Assembly (NCBI RefSeq): GCF_024339125.1
Contig: NZ_CP101417.1
Span: forward strand, 682,001-746,000
Direction: 5' to 3'
Length of the DNA stretch: 64,000 nt
From: Xanthomonas hortorum
Lineage (GTDB): Bacteria; Pseudomonadota; Gammaproteobacteria; Xanthomonadales; Xanthomonadaceae
Part shown: piece after piece, positions 9,927 to 18,886 of the stretch
Numbering within the stretch: the stretch's first letter is position 1
Layout: every line of letters begins with the position of its first letter
Notes under the pieces: model-generated
The model's input: only the letters and a program-made list of their open reading frames with translations
Told to the model about the DNA's origin: nothing
Databases searched by the model: none
Translations under genes and position numbers: made by a program

Positions 9927-11849
9927 ATGTCCGGTCACAGTCAGTTCGCCCTGCTCAGGCAGCGCCGCTTCTTGCCGTTCTTCGCCGTGCAGGCGTTGGG
10001 CGCGTTCAACGACAATGTCTATCGGCAAGCCATCATCGGCTTGTTGTTCTACCTGGGCATCGATGCGGCGCAGCGCACGCTCTACACCAATCTGGCGCCG
10101 GCATTGTTCATCCTGCCGTACTTCCTGTTCTCCGCGCTGGCCGGCCAGATCGCCGAGAAGCTGGAGAAGCAGAAACTCATCGTGATCACCACCACGATGG
10201 AGATCGCGATCATGTCGCTGGCAGCGGTGGGCTTTCTCACCGAGAACATGGTGATATTGCTGATCGCGTTGTTCTGCACCGGCCTGCAGTCCACGCTGTT
10301 CGGGCCGGTGAAATATTCGATCCTGCCCTCGGTGCTCAAGCCTGAGGAACTCACCGGTGGCAACGGCCTGGTCGAGATGGGCACCTCGATCTCGATCCTG
10401 TGCGGCATGATCTTCGGCGGGCTGATCTTCCAGATCGCCGGCAGCCACGGCCCGGAGGCCGCGGCCACTGCGGTCATTGCGATTGCCGTGACCGGCAACC
10501 TGGTCGCGCGGCTGGTGCCCAAGGTCGATGCCGGCGCGCCCGAGCTGACCATCAACTGGAACCCCATTCCCGAATCGCGCGCCATCATGCGCCTGACCCG
10601 GCGCACGCCGGCAGTGCGCAACGCGGTGCTCGGGGTGTCGTGGTTCTGGTTCGTCGGCACCGTGCTGACCGCCCAGTTGCCGACTTACGCGCAGGTCAAT
10701 CTAGGCGGCCAGCAGGATCTATACGTGTTCGCGCTGGCGCTGTTTTCGATCGGCACCGGCGTGGGTTCGTTGCTGTGCGAACGGCTGTCCGGGCGCACCG
10801 TGGAAATCGGGTTGGTGCCGCTGGGTGCGTTCGGCATCAGCGCGTTTTTGCTGGATCTTTATTTCGCGCGTCCCGGCGTTGCGCCTACCACCGATCTCTC
10901 GATCGGCCAGTTCGTGCAGCAGCCCGGCAGCGTGCGCCTGATCGTTGACCTGGTCGGCATCGGCCTGTTCACCGGTTTGTTCGTGGTGCCGTTGTTCGCG
11001 TTGATCCAGAGCCGCACGCCCAAGGCCGAACTCTCGCGCGTGATCGCCGGGCTCAACATCCAGAACTCGTTGTTCATAGTCACCGCCGCCATCATCGGCA
11101 TCGCGCTGCAGTTGCCGCAGCTGGTGCTGTTCGGCGTGCGCATTCCGCTGCCGGGCCTGAGCATTCCGCAGGTGTTTCTGGCGTTGGCGCTGGCCAACAC
11201 GCTGGTGGCGCTGTGGATCTTCACCCTGGTGCCCGAGTTCCTGATGCGCTTTCTCAGCTGGGTGCTGGTGAGCGTGCTGTATCGGCTGCGCGCGCGCGAC
11301 ATCGACCGCCACGTGCCCGATGAAGGCGCCGCGCTGCTGGTCTGCAACCACGTCAGCTACATGGACGCGCTGATCCTGTCGGCGGTGATCCCGCGCCCGG
11401 TACGCTTTGTCATGTACTACAAGATCTTCCGTATCCCGGTGATGCGCTGGATCTTCCGCACCGCCAAGGCGATTCCGATCGCCGGCGCGCGCGAAGACCC
11501 CGCGCTGATGCAGCAGGCCTTCGACCGCATCGATGCCGCGCTGGCCGACGGCGAGCTGGTGTGCATCTTCCCTGAGGGCGCGTTGACCAAGGATGGCGAG
11601 ATTGCGTCGTTCAAATCAGGCGTGGAAAAGATCCTCGAGCGCCGCCAGGTGACGGTGATTCCGATGGCGCTGCGCGGCATGTGGTCGAGCATGTGGAGCC
11701 GCCGCGACACCCGTCTGGGCCGCATGCGCGTACCACGCAGGATGCGCGCGCATATCGAAGTGGCCGCCGCGGCAGCGGTTCCCGGCAACGAGGCGACCGC
11801 CGCGCTGCTCGAACAGCAGGTGCGGGCGCTGCGTCAGGATCAGCCATAA
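9927..11849 (+). CDS. MFS (LplT-like)-acyltransferase (PlsC-like) fusion protein
   Basis: 640 residues. Residues 1 to about 430 form an MFS-type lysophospholipid-transporter-like domain starting with FFAVQALGAFNDNVYRQA, the LplT signature. The rest is a PlsC/LPLAT acyltransferase with the HX4D motif in CNHVSYMDA and the second block FPEGALTKDG. The architecture matches the N-terminal two-thirds of the Aas-LplT phospholipid repair system, without the acyl-ACP synthetase domain. It probably flips and re-acylates lysophospholipids at the inner membrane. An A/G-rich stretch (aaagga) precedes ATG 9927. Confidence 0.9.
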   Translation: MSGHSQFALLRQRRFLPFFAVQALGAFNDNVYRQAIIGLLFYLGIDAAQRTLYTNLAPALFILPYFLFSALAGQIAEKLEKQKLIVITTTMEIAIMSLAAVGFLTENMVILLIALFCTGLQSTLFGPVKYSILPSVLKPEELTGGNGLVEMGTSISILCGMIFGGLIFQIAGSHGPEAAATAVIAIAVTGNLVARLVPKVDAGAPELTINWNPIPESRAIMRLTRRTPAVRNAVLGVSWFWFVGTVLTAQLPTYAQVNLGGQQDLYVFALALFSIGTGVGSLLCERLSGRTVEIGLVPLGAFGISAFLLDLYFARPGVAPTTDLSIGQFVQQPGSVRLIVDLVGIGLFTGLFVVPLFALIQSRTPKAELSRVIAGLNIQNSLFIVTAAIIGIALQLPQLVLFGVRIPLPGLSIPQVFLALALANTLVALWIFTLVPEFLMRFLSWVLVSVLYRLRARDIDRHVPDEGAALLVCNHVSYMDALILSAVIPRPVRFVMYYKIFRIPVMRWIFRTAKAIPIAGAREDPALMQQAFDRIDAALADGELVCIFPEGALTKDGEIASFKSGVEKILERRQVTVIPMALRGMWSSMWSRRDTRLGRMRVPRRMRAHIEVAAAAAVPGNEATAALLEQQVRALRQDQP

Positions 11850-12167
11850 GTGCGGCGAGCGCGGGCTTTGCGTCCGTCGCGCGCCGCGAGTAGCCTGTGC
11901 GCCATCACACGTTTTGCCGCCGCGCTCGCCTGGCGAACGCGACAGGTCGTCTTGGGGGAAGTCGTCGTGCTCAACATCATCGCGCCTGAGGCATCTGCCG
12001 CGATCGGCTGCTGCTGCTCATTGCAGCGGCCGGCGATCGCGCCGGTAGCCATGTGCGGCCGTTGTGTACCCGTGCCTACGACCGTCGCCAGTGCTGCGGC
12101 ACCCACCCGATAACCCTCCCCACTCACTTATCAGTTCGCAGTCGTTTACCACCCAAGGAGCTTCACC
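11850..12167. other. Intergenic, no gene seen
   Basis: Short frames exist on both strands, but none has a recognisable product or a convincing ribosome-binding site. The 3' end carries AAGGAG just before ATG 12168, so the promoter of the CD225 gene should be here. Confidence 0.4.
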
Positions 12168-12512
12168 ATGAGTGCCATCCCACCGCCGATCCACCCCTCG
12201 TCCAGCGCCGCACCCGGCCCGGTCCCCAACCACCTGATCTGGGCGATCGTCTCCACCGTGCTCGGCTTCTGCCTGTGCTGCCCGGCCCTGATCAGCGGCA
12301 TCGTGGCGATCGTGTTCTCCAGCAAGGTCAACGGCCTGCTCAACCAGGGCGACATCGACGGCGCACGTCGCGCCTCCAACACCGCCAAGACCTGGTGCAT
12401 CGTGACCAGCGTGCTGGCCGTCATCGGCCTGCTGATCAACATCGGCATGGTCGCCACCGGCGGCATGCAGGGCTACATGGACTACATGCAGCAGTTGCAG
12501 CACATGCAGTAA
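12168..12512 (+). CDS. CD225/dispanin-family small membrane protein
   Basis: 114 residues with a Pro-rich N-terminus, then two hydrophobic segments (about 24-46 and 78-100). The family pattern is clear: NHLIWAIVSTVLGFCLCCPA, GIVAIVFSSKVN, then the short loop ARRASNTAKTW before the second helix. Bacterial dispanins often sit with TM2 or DUF2752 genes, as here. AAGGAG precedes the start at a good distance. The stop overlaps the next start (TAATG), so the two are translationally coupled. Function unknown. Confidence 0.88.
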   Translation: MSAIPPPIHPSSSAAPGPVPNHLIWAIVSTVLGFCLCCPALISGIVAIVFSSKVNGLLNQGDIDGARRASNTAKTWCIVTSVLAVIGLLINIGMVATGGMQGYMDYMQQLQHMQ

Positions 12513-12922
12513 TGGAGCTGCGTCCACGCCATTGGCTTGGACTCGGGGCGGCCACCAGCGTGGCCGCCTTTGGCGTGAGCTTGCTGTATCGCTTCGATCC
12601 GAACGCGAGCAACAGCCCGTTCCCGCCCTGCGTGTTCCGTGCCGTGACCGGCTGCTATTGCCCCGGTTGCGGCATGACCCGCGCGCTGTACGCGCTGGTG
12701 CATTTCGATCTGCCCGGCGCCTTCGCCATGAACCCCGCCGCCGTGCTCGGCCTGTTCACCCTGCCCGGCCTGATCGCCTGGAAAGCCGGCTGGCGCGCGC
12801 GCTGGTTCGCACCCGTCGTGGCAGTGATGTCCGAGCCGAAGTTCTGGTTATGGGCGTTGCCGACGTATTGGGTTGCCAGGAATTTGCCGTGGTACCCGTT
12901 TACGCTTCTGGCGCCGGCTTAG
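12512..12922 (+). CDS. DUF2752-family membrane protein
   Basis: 136 residues with the DUF2752 signature YCPGCGMTRA at about residue 50 and a following hydrophobic stretch (FAMNPAAVLGLFTLPGLIA). The start ATG 12512 overlaps the stop of the CD225 gene, which argues for a joint membrane role. The Cys pair in CPGCG may be functional, but no biochemistry is implied by the family. Confidence 0.85.
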   Translation: MELRPRHWLGLGAATSVAAFGVSLLYRFDPNASNSPFPPCVFRAVTGCYCPGCGMTRALYALVHFDLPGAFAMNPAAVLGLFTLPGLIAWKAGWRARWFAPVVAVMSEPKFWLWALPTYWVARNLPWYPFTLLAPA

Positions 12923-12941
12923 ACCGTTAAGGATCAACTCT

Positions 12942-13121
12942 GTGAACTTAGAGCAAGAATCCGAGCGCGCCACTGAGCTACTAGTCGGAAAGATTGTTAA
13001 GTCTGTTAGACGTCACCGACCTGGCGAAGTCGCCATCCAGTTCGAAGATGGAAGCCGGCTCTTCATGGACGTCAATGGCGATGCTCTTGAGCTTTCTATC
13101 ACCGATTGCACGGGTGATTAA
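12942..13121 (+). CDS. Small hypothetical protein (59 aa)
   Basis: A 59-residue frame from GTG 12942, preceded by AAGGA at 12929-12933. The product is acidic with an alternating beta-like pattern (IVKSVRRHRPGEVAIQFEDG, then SRLFMDVNG). The frame extends upstream to 12873, but that part overlaps the DUF2752 gene and looks like shadow. It resembles small Xanthomonas conserved hypotheticals. No function can be assigned. Confidence 0.55.
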   Translation: MNLEQESERATELLVGKIVKSVRRHRPGEVAIQFEDGSRLFMDVNGDALELSITDCTGD

Positions 13122-13137
13122 CTGCCTCTAAGCGGTG

Positions 13138-14031
13138 TTACCGCACCCACCCAGCAATCACCAGCAACGCCAGCACCACCATCCATAGCAGCAGCACGCG
13201 CCAGACCAGGCTCATCGCATCGCGCACTTCCGGCAGGCGGCGCCACACCGGCACCAATCCGGAATCGGTGTAGTCATGCGCTTCTTCGCGTAGCTCGGCG
13301 CTGACGCTGGCACGCGCCACCGCACCGAGAAAATGCGGCTCCAACGACCACCGATTGCCGTGCGCTTGCCGCCAGGCGCGGAACACCGTGTCGAAATTGC
13401 CCACCAGCGCCATCGAGACGGTGATCAACTGCGCCACCGGCCACTCCAGCGCGGCCAGCAGCCAGCGCGCGCCGGCCAGATTGCGTGGCGGCAGCAGCAC
13501 CGACAGCGGGCTTTCCACCGCCAATGCCGTGAGCCGATACAGCACAGCCCCGAACGGCCCCAGCAGCAAAAACCACCACAACACCGCGAACCAGCGCCGC
13601 AGGCCGTTGACCACCACCGCTTCCACCAACGACGGCGCATCTTCGTGCACGCTGCCGCCGGCTGCCTGCAACTGCGCAATCGCATCGCGCCGCGCGCCGG
13701 GCTCGTCGGCATCGATCACCGCTTCCACATCGCGATCCAGGTCGCGCGGCCCCCAGGTCCAGGCCAGCACCGCCACACCGAACAGCAAGGCCAAAAACCC
13801 GCGCCACACGTCGTCCAGTAGCCATTGCAGCAGCAGGACAACCAGCAAGGCCGGCAACAGCGCCAGCAGCACGCCATAGCGCCCCTGCCACGCACCGCGC
13901 CCGGCCGCATGACTGTCCAGCCGGCGCAACCAGTGGGCGAACCATTCAAAACGCCGCAGCCGCACCACGTGAGCAGGCACCAAGTGCCCCAGTGCGAGTG
14001 CGACGACGACAGCAACCAGGGTGGTGAACAT
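13138..14031 (-). CDS. ampE: AmpE-like inner-membrane regulatory protein
   Basis: 297 residues with about four hydrophobic segments. It matches the AmpE/CobD-like family: MFTTLVAVVVALALGHLVPA at the N-terminus, a central VVVNGLRRWFAVLWWF and FGAVLYRLTALA. In enterobacteria ampE follows ampD and senses beta-lactam stress; no ampD is in this window. The gene stands alone, reading towards the DUF2752 locus. Confidence 0.85.
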   Translation of the reverse strand: MFTTLVAVVVALALGHLVPAHVVRLRRFEWFAHWLRRLDSHAAGRGAWQGRYGVLLALLPALLVVLLLQWLLDDVWRGFLALLFGVAVLAWTWGPRDLDRDVEAVIDADEPGARRDAIAQLQAAGGSVHEDAPSLVEAVVVNGLRRWFAVLWWFLLLGPFGAVLYRLTALAVESPLSVLLPPRNLAGARWLLAALEWPVAQLITVSMALVGNFDTVFRAWRQAHGNRWSLEPHFLGAVARASVSAELREEAHDYTDSGLVPVWRRLPEVRDAMSLVWRVLLLWMVVLALLVIAGWVR

Positions 14032-14110
14032 GGGTGGGCCTCCTCAGCCGAGTCTAGCCGAGCCGACGACAGCGCACCTGATCTGCCCGCGTTGCAGTGA
14101 TCGGCCAGGC

Positions 14111-15001
14111 TCAACCATGCGTGCGGTGCCAGTGCTCGATCAGCGCGCGCGCGATGGAAATACGTGGCGGCAAGCCGATGCTGCCCTCGCCCGCCAATGC
14201 AGCGGTGACCTCGGCATGCGTGACCCAACGCGCGTCTTCCAGCTCACCGGTCACCTGCGGCACCTCGGTGGCTGCAGCACGCGCGGTAAAGCCCAGCATC
14301 AACGCACCCGGGAAAGGCCACGGTTGCGCGCCCAGATAGCGGCAGTCCTGCACCACCACGCGGGTTTCTTCGAAGACTTCACGCGCCACCGTCTGCTCCA
14401 GCGACTCACCCGGTTCGACGAAGCCGGCAATCACCGAATACCGCCCCGGCGCCCAACTTGCCTGCCGCCCCAACAACACGCGCGCGCCATCGCTGACCGC
14501 CACGATGATGGCCGGATCCACGCGCGGGTAATGCTCGGTCTGACACTGCGTGCAATGCGCGATGAAGCCGGCACGCCGGAAGGCGATCGCCCCGCCACAC
14601 ACGCCGCAAAACTGCGTGCGCGACTGCCAATGCAACATCGCACGCGCATAGGCGAACGCTGTGGCGATGTCGGCCGGCCAATCGGCAGCGGCCTGCCGCA
14701 GATCGATGCTTTGCGGCGCCTGCACGCCGCTCTGATCGGCCGGCAAGCAAAACCAGCCGACGTCATCGCGCAGGCCCAGAAAAATCGCCGCCTCCGGCCC
14801 GTCGCCGAGCACGGCGCCATCGATCAGCAAGGGCTGGCCCTGCGCGTCGGCGAGCGCAGCGCCCTTGGCATCGAACAACAAGACGCGGCCCTGCGGCCAC
14901 AGACGCGCCAAGGCATCGGGATCGTCACGCAACAGATCGCCACGATCGAGCGGCGCGTGGGTGAAGGCACATTCGGAGGTTGAAAAGAGAGGCTCGGACA
15001 T
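14111..15001 (-). CDS. nudC: NAD+ diphosphatase / NAD-capped RNA hydrolase (NudC)
   Basis: 296 residues from ATG 15001 (MSEPLFSTSECAF). The open frame extends further upstream, but that part is not conserved in style. It hydrolyses NAD(H) and decaps NAD-RNA. The zinc ribbon is visible (CGVCGG, then HCTQCQ), then the Nudix box GFVEPGESLEQ...REVFEE and the NudC-specific QPWPFP motif. The last part of the Nudix box has Arg where Gly is usual (EETRV). Confidence 0.95.
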   Translation of the reverse strand: MSEPLFSTSECAFTHAPLDRGDLLRDDPDALARLWPQGRVLLFDAKGAALADAQGQPLLIDGAVLGDGPEAAIFLGLRDDVGWFCLPADQSGVQAPQSIDLRQAAADWPADIATAFAYARAMLHWQSRTQFCGVCGGAIAFRRAGFIAHCTQCQTEHYPRVDPAIIVAVSDGARVLLGRQASWAPGRYSVIAGFVEPGESLEQTVAREVFEETRVVVQDCRYLGAQPWPFPGALMLGFTARAAATEVPQVTGELEDARWVTHAEVTAALAGEGSIGLPPRISIARALIEHWHRTHG

Positions 15002-15327
15002 CGGCGCAAGCCTGCCGATAATCGGCATCGCCTGCAACCGTCGCACACGCTCTGACGGCCTCGCTACCGGCGCGTGTTCAGACGTGGAGCCAGCAGCGCC
15101 AGCAGGTTGATTGCCGCATGGTGACAGCAAGGCGCGCGCTGCCCGGATCGCGAGGCAGCGCGCAGTTGTCACAGCACTCAGGCAACGATGTCCGACTCCG
15201 CCGTCATCCTCCGCCTCGCCGCTCGCATCTGCGCGACGGCGTCACTGGGCAGGCTTTCGACAGATCCCTGACCTGCAGATCATCCGCATCCGGCAGATCG
15301 AATCGAATCGAGCCGATGACCGTCGCG
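15002..15327. other. Intergenic between nudC and lipase gene
   Basis: About 326 bp holding the nudC promoter side and the 3' flank of the lipase gene (both genes on the minus strand). I see no gene, repeat or clear terminator in it. Confidence 0.4.
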
Positions 15328-16590
15328 TCAGCGCTGCTTGTCCAGCAACTGATGCCGCACCGCGACGATGCACGGTTCATTGGTCGTCAGATGGACGAAT
15401 GCCGAGTTGTCGTTGGGGTCGCCACTGCCGATGTCGACCAGCGCGACCTGGGTGCTGCCACGACGTTTGAAGCCGGCGATCGCGGTCACCGCGTTCTTGA
15501 GCGGGATGGTCGCGTCGTTGGACGAACCGCACAGCAGCGTTGGCGTCTGCGGTTTCCAGTCCAGCAGATCGTTGCGCGCCAGATCCTTGCGGAACGGGCT
15601 GTTGGGGTTGCTGGCAACATCACGGTAGAACCCGGGCTGGAAATACGCCTTGAGCTGATCGATCCCAGGCAGCGTATCGCCAAGGACCAGATCGGTCAGG
15701 CCCAGCTTGCCGGGGAACAGCGCCTCGACCCGGGCCGCCCACGGGTCCTGAAACACCTGCCCCGCGGCCAGATAGATATTGCGATAGGTGTGCTGCATCG
15801 CGACGATGGCGTAGCTGCCCAAAATGATGCCGAAGCTGCTTTCGCCTACCGCGTTGCTTCCGCTCCAGCTGTCCACAAAGGTCTGCTCCAGCGCATAGGG
15901 CCCGGAAATCGGCGCGCTGGCAACCAACTGAAATTCCTTGGACAGATGCGCCTCGATCTCTCGCTGGGTGGCCAGTGCGGCATGGCCGCCTTGCGAATAC
16001 CCCGACAGCATGACCTTGCCGGACAGCGGCGTGTTCAACCGCTGCAGAACGCTGCGCGCCGCGCGTAGTGCATCGACCGTCGCACTCGCCTCGGACGCAC
16101 TATGCAAATAAGGATGGAAGCCGTAGTTGGATTTCCCCAGCCCCAGATAATCACTGCTGACTACCACATAGCCTTGGCTGGCCAGACGCGTGACCAGCGG
16201 GTCGTCACCCTTGGCGTCACGGATGTCCTTGGCCTGCTCCTCATTGCGAATGGTCGCGGTCGACCGGCCCCAGCCCAGCAGCGGATAGGGCCCGCTGCAG
16301 CGCTCCCCACCCGGAATCAGCACCACGCCCGATGCGGTGGCCGGTTCGCCATTGACGCCGATCGTTGCATAGGTGAACTCGGCCACGCGCACATTGCATT
16401 TGGGCTGTTCGGCCGCTGGCTCTGAGGCAAGCGATACGGCAATCGCATCCCGGGTGTAGCTGGTCAGAAAATTGCTGTTGAGCAAGGTGCCACGTGCAGG
16501 CGATGCCTGGGCGCTGGGCGCAAACACCGCGCCGGCGATGCCAAGCATGGTCAACAGGCCGAACGCCGATCGGGATGTGAGTTGCAACAT
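15328..16590 (-). CDS. Secreted lipase/esterase, alpha/beta hydrolase (LipA-like)
   Basis: 420 residues from ATG 16590. A Sec signal peptide (MLQLTSRSAFGLLTMLGIAG, cleavage probably after SAQA) precedes a secretory-lipase-type alpha/beta-hydrolase. The nucleophile elbow is GYSQGG (Ser at about residue 199). An Asp candidate lies near PTLLCGSSNDATIP and a His candidate in SAFVHLTTNEP. The protein resembles the secreted cell-wall-active lipase/esterase LipA of X. oryzae, a type II secretion substrate; I infer this from architecture only. It has its own promoter region of about 480 bp upstream. Confidence 0.82.
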   Translation of the reverse strand: MLQLTSRSAFGLLTMLGIAGAVFAPSAQASPARGTLLNSNFLTSYTRDAIAVSLASEPAAEQPKCNVRVAEFTYATIGVNGEPATASGVVLIPGGERCSGPYPLLGWGRSTATIRNEEQAKDIRDAKGDDPLVTRLASQGYVVVSSDYLGLGKSNYGFHPYLHSASEASATVDALRAARSVLQRLNTPLSGKVMLSGYSQGGHAALATQREIEAHLSKEFQLVASAPISGPYALEQTFVDSWSGSNAVGESSFGIILGSYAIVAMQHTYRNIYLAAGQVFQDPWAARVEALFPGKLGLTDLVLGDTLPGIDQLKAYFQPGFYRDVASNPNSPFRKDLARNDLLDWKPQTPTLLCGSSNDATIPLKNAVTAIAGFKRRGSTQVALVDIGSGDPNDNSAFVHLTTNEPCIVAVRHQLLDKQR

Positions 16591-17070
16591 GATGAGGCGT
16601 TCTCTGGTGAAGGAACGGAACGGGCAACAGCGATCTACCGCACGCAGGATCGGCATCTAGCTGTCCGATCAACACGCGGGAGCTGGCAATGTGGTCGCGA
16701 CGCCATGGCGTGGGATGGGTGCTGTGTGCGGCACGCTCGCTCGGCGCAATGGCGAGTACCGCCAGCGCGCGTCAGGTCGAGACACGATGCAGGGATAAGG
16801 CGGGCATGTCGTAGCACCGGCATTGAGCATGCGGGCAGTATGGCCGCCGCCACGCGCGCGCCACCTCGCGCGCACGAAGCTTGCGCGCGCCCGGCGAAAC
16901 CCGCAGCACGGAAATGTTTGCAACGCGTTAGACATGCGCGCTGGTGGCGCATCGCGCACCACCGACACCTCGGCGATCATCCGCGCAGTGCGTGGATCCC
17001 ATCACTCGGCGCTTAAAAAAATCGACCACCGCATCAACGACACGCGCAGGCTGAAGCAACCGCGCCTGGT
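16591..17070. other. Intergenic upstream of the lipase gene
   Basis: About 480 bp with overlapping short frames on both strands and no recognisable protein. It must contain the lipase promoter (minus strand) and the 3' flank of erpA. Confidence 0.4.
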
Positions 17071-17457
17071 TTAGACGCTGAAGCTGCTACCGCACCCGCA
17101 GGTGGTCTTGGCATTGGGATTGCGGATCACGAACTGCGCACCGGTCAGGCTTTCGGTGTAGTCCACTTCGGCACCCATCAGGTATTGCAGGCTCAGCGGG
17201 TCGACCAACAGCGTCACCCCATCGGTGGCCACGGACAGGTCGTCTTCGGCACGGTTCTCATCGAACTCGAAGCCGTACTGGAAGCCGGAACAGCCGCCAC
17301 CCTGGATGTACACACGCAATGCCAGCTCGGCATTGCCTTCTTCCTGGATCAGCTCGCGCACCTTGGCGGCGGCGGCCACGGAAAAGTTCAGTGGCCGGTC
17401 GATGGACTGATAGTCCGGTGCCGGGGCGGCGGTTGGAAGCGAAACGAGCGTGCTCAT
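17071..17457 (-). CDS. erpA: Iron-sulfur cluster insertion protein ErpA
   Basis: A-type Fe-S carrier, 128 residues from ATG 17457. All three cluster-ligand cysteines are present: [11 protein letters not shown] in the middle and the C-terminal [10 protein letters not shown] short N-terminal extension ([17 protein letters not shown]) precedes the conserved fold. It is downstream of the bactofilin gene on the same strand with an 83-bp gap, so co-transcription is possible. Confidence 0.95.
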   Translation of the reverse strand: MSTLVSLPTAAPAPDYQSIDRPLNFSVAAAAKVRELIQEEGNAELALRVYIQGGGCSGFQYGFEFDENRAEDDLSVATDGVTLLVDPLSLQYLMGAEVDYTESLTGAQFVIRNPNAKTTCGCGSSFSV

Positions 17458-17540
17458 GGCGTCAGCATGGGGGCCAGGCGGCCCCACTTCAAGCGGTGGC
17501 TGCCGAACCCGATGCCGCGCTTCAGCCGCGCACAAGGCAT

Positions 17541-17990
17541 TCAGGCGTCGGCGGTTTCGGCTTGCAGGGCCTTGACCGGCTCGGCGCGGCTGGCGTCCGG
17601 CGCCGGCAACGCAGCGGTTGCGCCTGCACTGGCGGCGTGGATCAACCGTCCGGTGAGCTGCGCACCGGCGCTCATCTCCACCACCTGGTAATGCACATTG
17701 CCCTCCACGCGCGCGTTGGCGGCCAGTTCGACACGCTCGGCGGCATGCACATCGCCGGTCAGCTGGCCGTTGATGATCACCACCGGCGCGCGCACTTCAC
17801 CCTCGATGCTGCCCTGCTCGGCCACCGTCAGGATGGCGCTGGCGCCGTCTTCGGCAATGACCTTGCCCAGGATGCGGCCTTCCACATACAGCCCGCCGCT
17901 GAACATCAGGTCGCCCCGAATGATCACTTGCGGCCCGATCAAGGTGTCGACCACGGTCTGCGCACCACGGTTGGACTTGTTTCCGAACAT
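17541..17990 (-). CDS. Bactofilin family cytoskeletal protein
   Basis: 149 residues from ATG 17990. The beta-helical bactofilin core (DUF583) is clear: [20 protein letters not shown], then [14 protein letters not shown] and the repeated hydrophobic/glycine pattern ([25 protein letters not shown]). Ala-rich tails flank it. Bactofilins polymerise at the membrane and help position envelope machines. Only 4 bp separate it from the upstream DUF6776-like gene, so they are one operon and may act together. Confidence 0.93.
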   Translation of the reverse strand: MFGNKSNRGAQTVVDTLIGPQVIIRGDLMFSGGLYVEGRILGKVIAEDGASAILTVAEQGSIEGEVRAPVVIINGQLTGDVHAAERVELAANARVEGNVHYQVVEMSAGAQLTGRLIHAASAGATAALPAPDASRAEPVKALQAETADA

Positions 17991-17994
17991 AGAG

Positions 17995-18765
17995 CTACTC
18001 CCCCGCGCCATTGCCGGCGACTTTCCAGTCGAATGTCTGATTGACCGGCGCCCCATCGCCGCTCAGGGAGATTTTGACACGTTGCGGAGTGAAATCCTTC
18101 GGCAGGATCACGCTGCCGTCCAATTGCTGGAAATAGCGGAACGAGTACGGCTGCCCGGCGGCGTCGGGTTTCTGGTGCAGCTCGTTCCAGCTCACCGTCA
18201 CCAGCTTGCCGGCGCGCACGCCTTCCACCGCAAAGCGCAGCTGGCCCTGGCTGATCGCGCCGCGGTTGAGGTTCTGGGTCAGCACCACGCTGTAATTCCA
18301 GGTGCCGCCGGCCTCGGCGGTGAACTGCACCGAATGCGCGTTGAGCCCCTTGCGCTGCGCGGTGGAGCCCACCAGCCGCTCGTAGAACGCCACATCGGCG
18401 CGTAGTGCGGCGATCTGTTCGTCGCGCTCTGCCAGCGAGGCCTGCACCTCGGTATTGGCGGCGCGGCTGATCTTGTCGGACATCGCCAGATTGACCTGGC
18501 GCTGCTGTAGTTGCTCGATCAGCCGTCGTTGCTGGGCCTGACTACGCTGCGCCTGCTGCAACGCCGCCTCGGCCTCGACCAGACGCGGCGCGGCTGTGCG
18601 GCTGGCCATCCACCACACCCCGCCCAGCGATGCCAGCCACACCAGGACGATCACCAACCACAGCCAGCGGCCGCTGGAACGGCCACCACCCGAGTCACGT
18701 TGGACGATCTGAACGCGTGCGGCTGGTCGCATGGGCATCGGGTCCGGACAGGCCGGCGCAGTCAT
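17995..18765 (-). CDS. DUF6776-like single-pass membrane protein with coiled coil
   Basis: About 256 residues. ATG 18765 is used here; ATG 18732 (MRPAARVQ) is an equally good start. A basic N-terminus leads into one transmembrane helix (WLWLVIVLVWLASLGGVWW), then a Gln-rich coiled coil (EAALQQAQRSQAQQRRLIEQ) and a periplasmic beta-rich domain (TWNYSVVLTQNL, LRFAVEGVRAGKLVTV). It could anchor the bactofilin encoded 4 bp downstream to the inner membrane; this is inference from the operon. The long upstream frame to 18942 overlaps the divergent DUF4126 gene and is unlikely. Confidence 0.75.
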   Translation of the reverse strand: MTAPACPDPMPMRPAARVQIVQRDSGGGRSSGRWLWLVIVLVWLASLGGVWWMASRTAAPRLVEAEAALQQAQRSQAQQRRLIEQLQQRQVNLAMSDKISRAANTEVQASLAERDEQIAALRADVAFYERLVGSTAQRKGLNAHSVQFTAEAGGTWNYSVVLTQNLNRGAISQGQLRFAVEGVRAGKLVTVSWNELHQKPDAAGQPYSFRYFQQLDGSVILPKDFTPQRVKISLSGDGAPVNQTFDWKVAGNGAGE

Positions 18766-18886
18766 GGGCGGCGTAGTGTGCCAGAGCGCCACCGACCGTC
18801 GTGCTGGCGCTGGACCGGCGGTTAGCCCAAAGTTCTGCCAAAATTCTGCGATAGTTCTGCAATTGTTTGCAGAGACTGACGACGCC

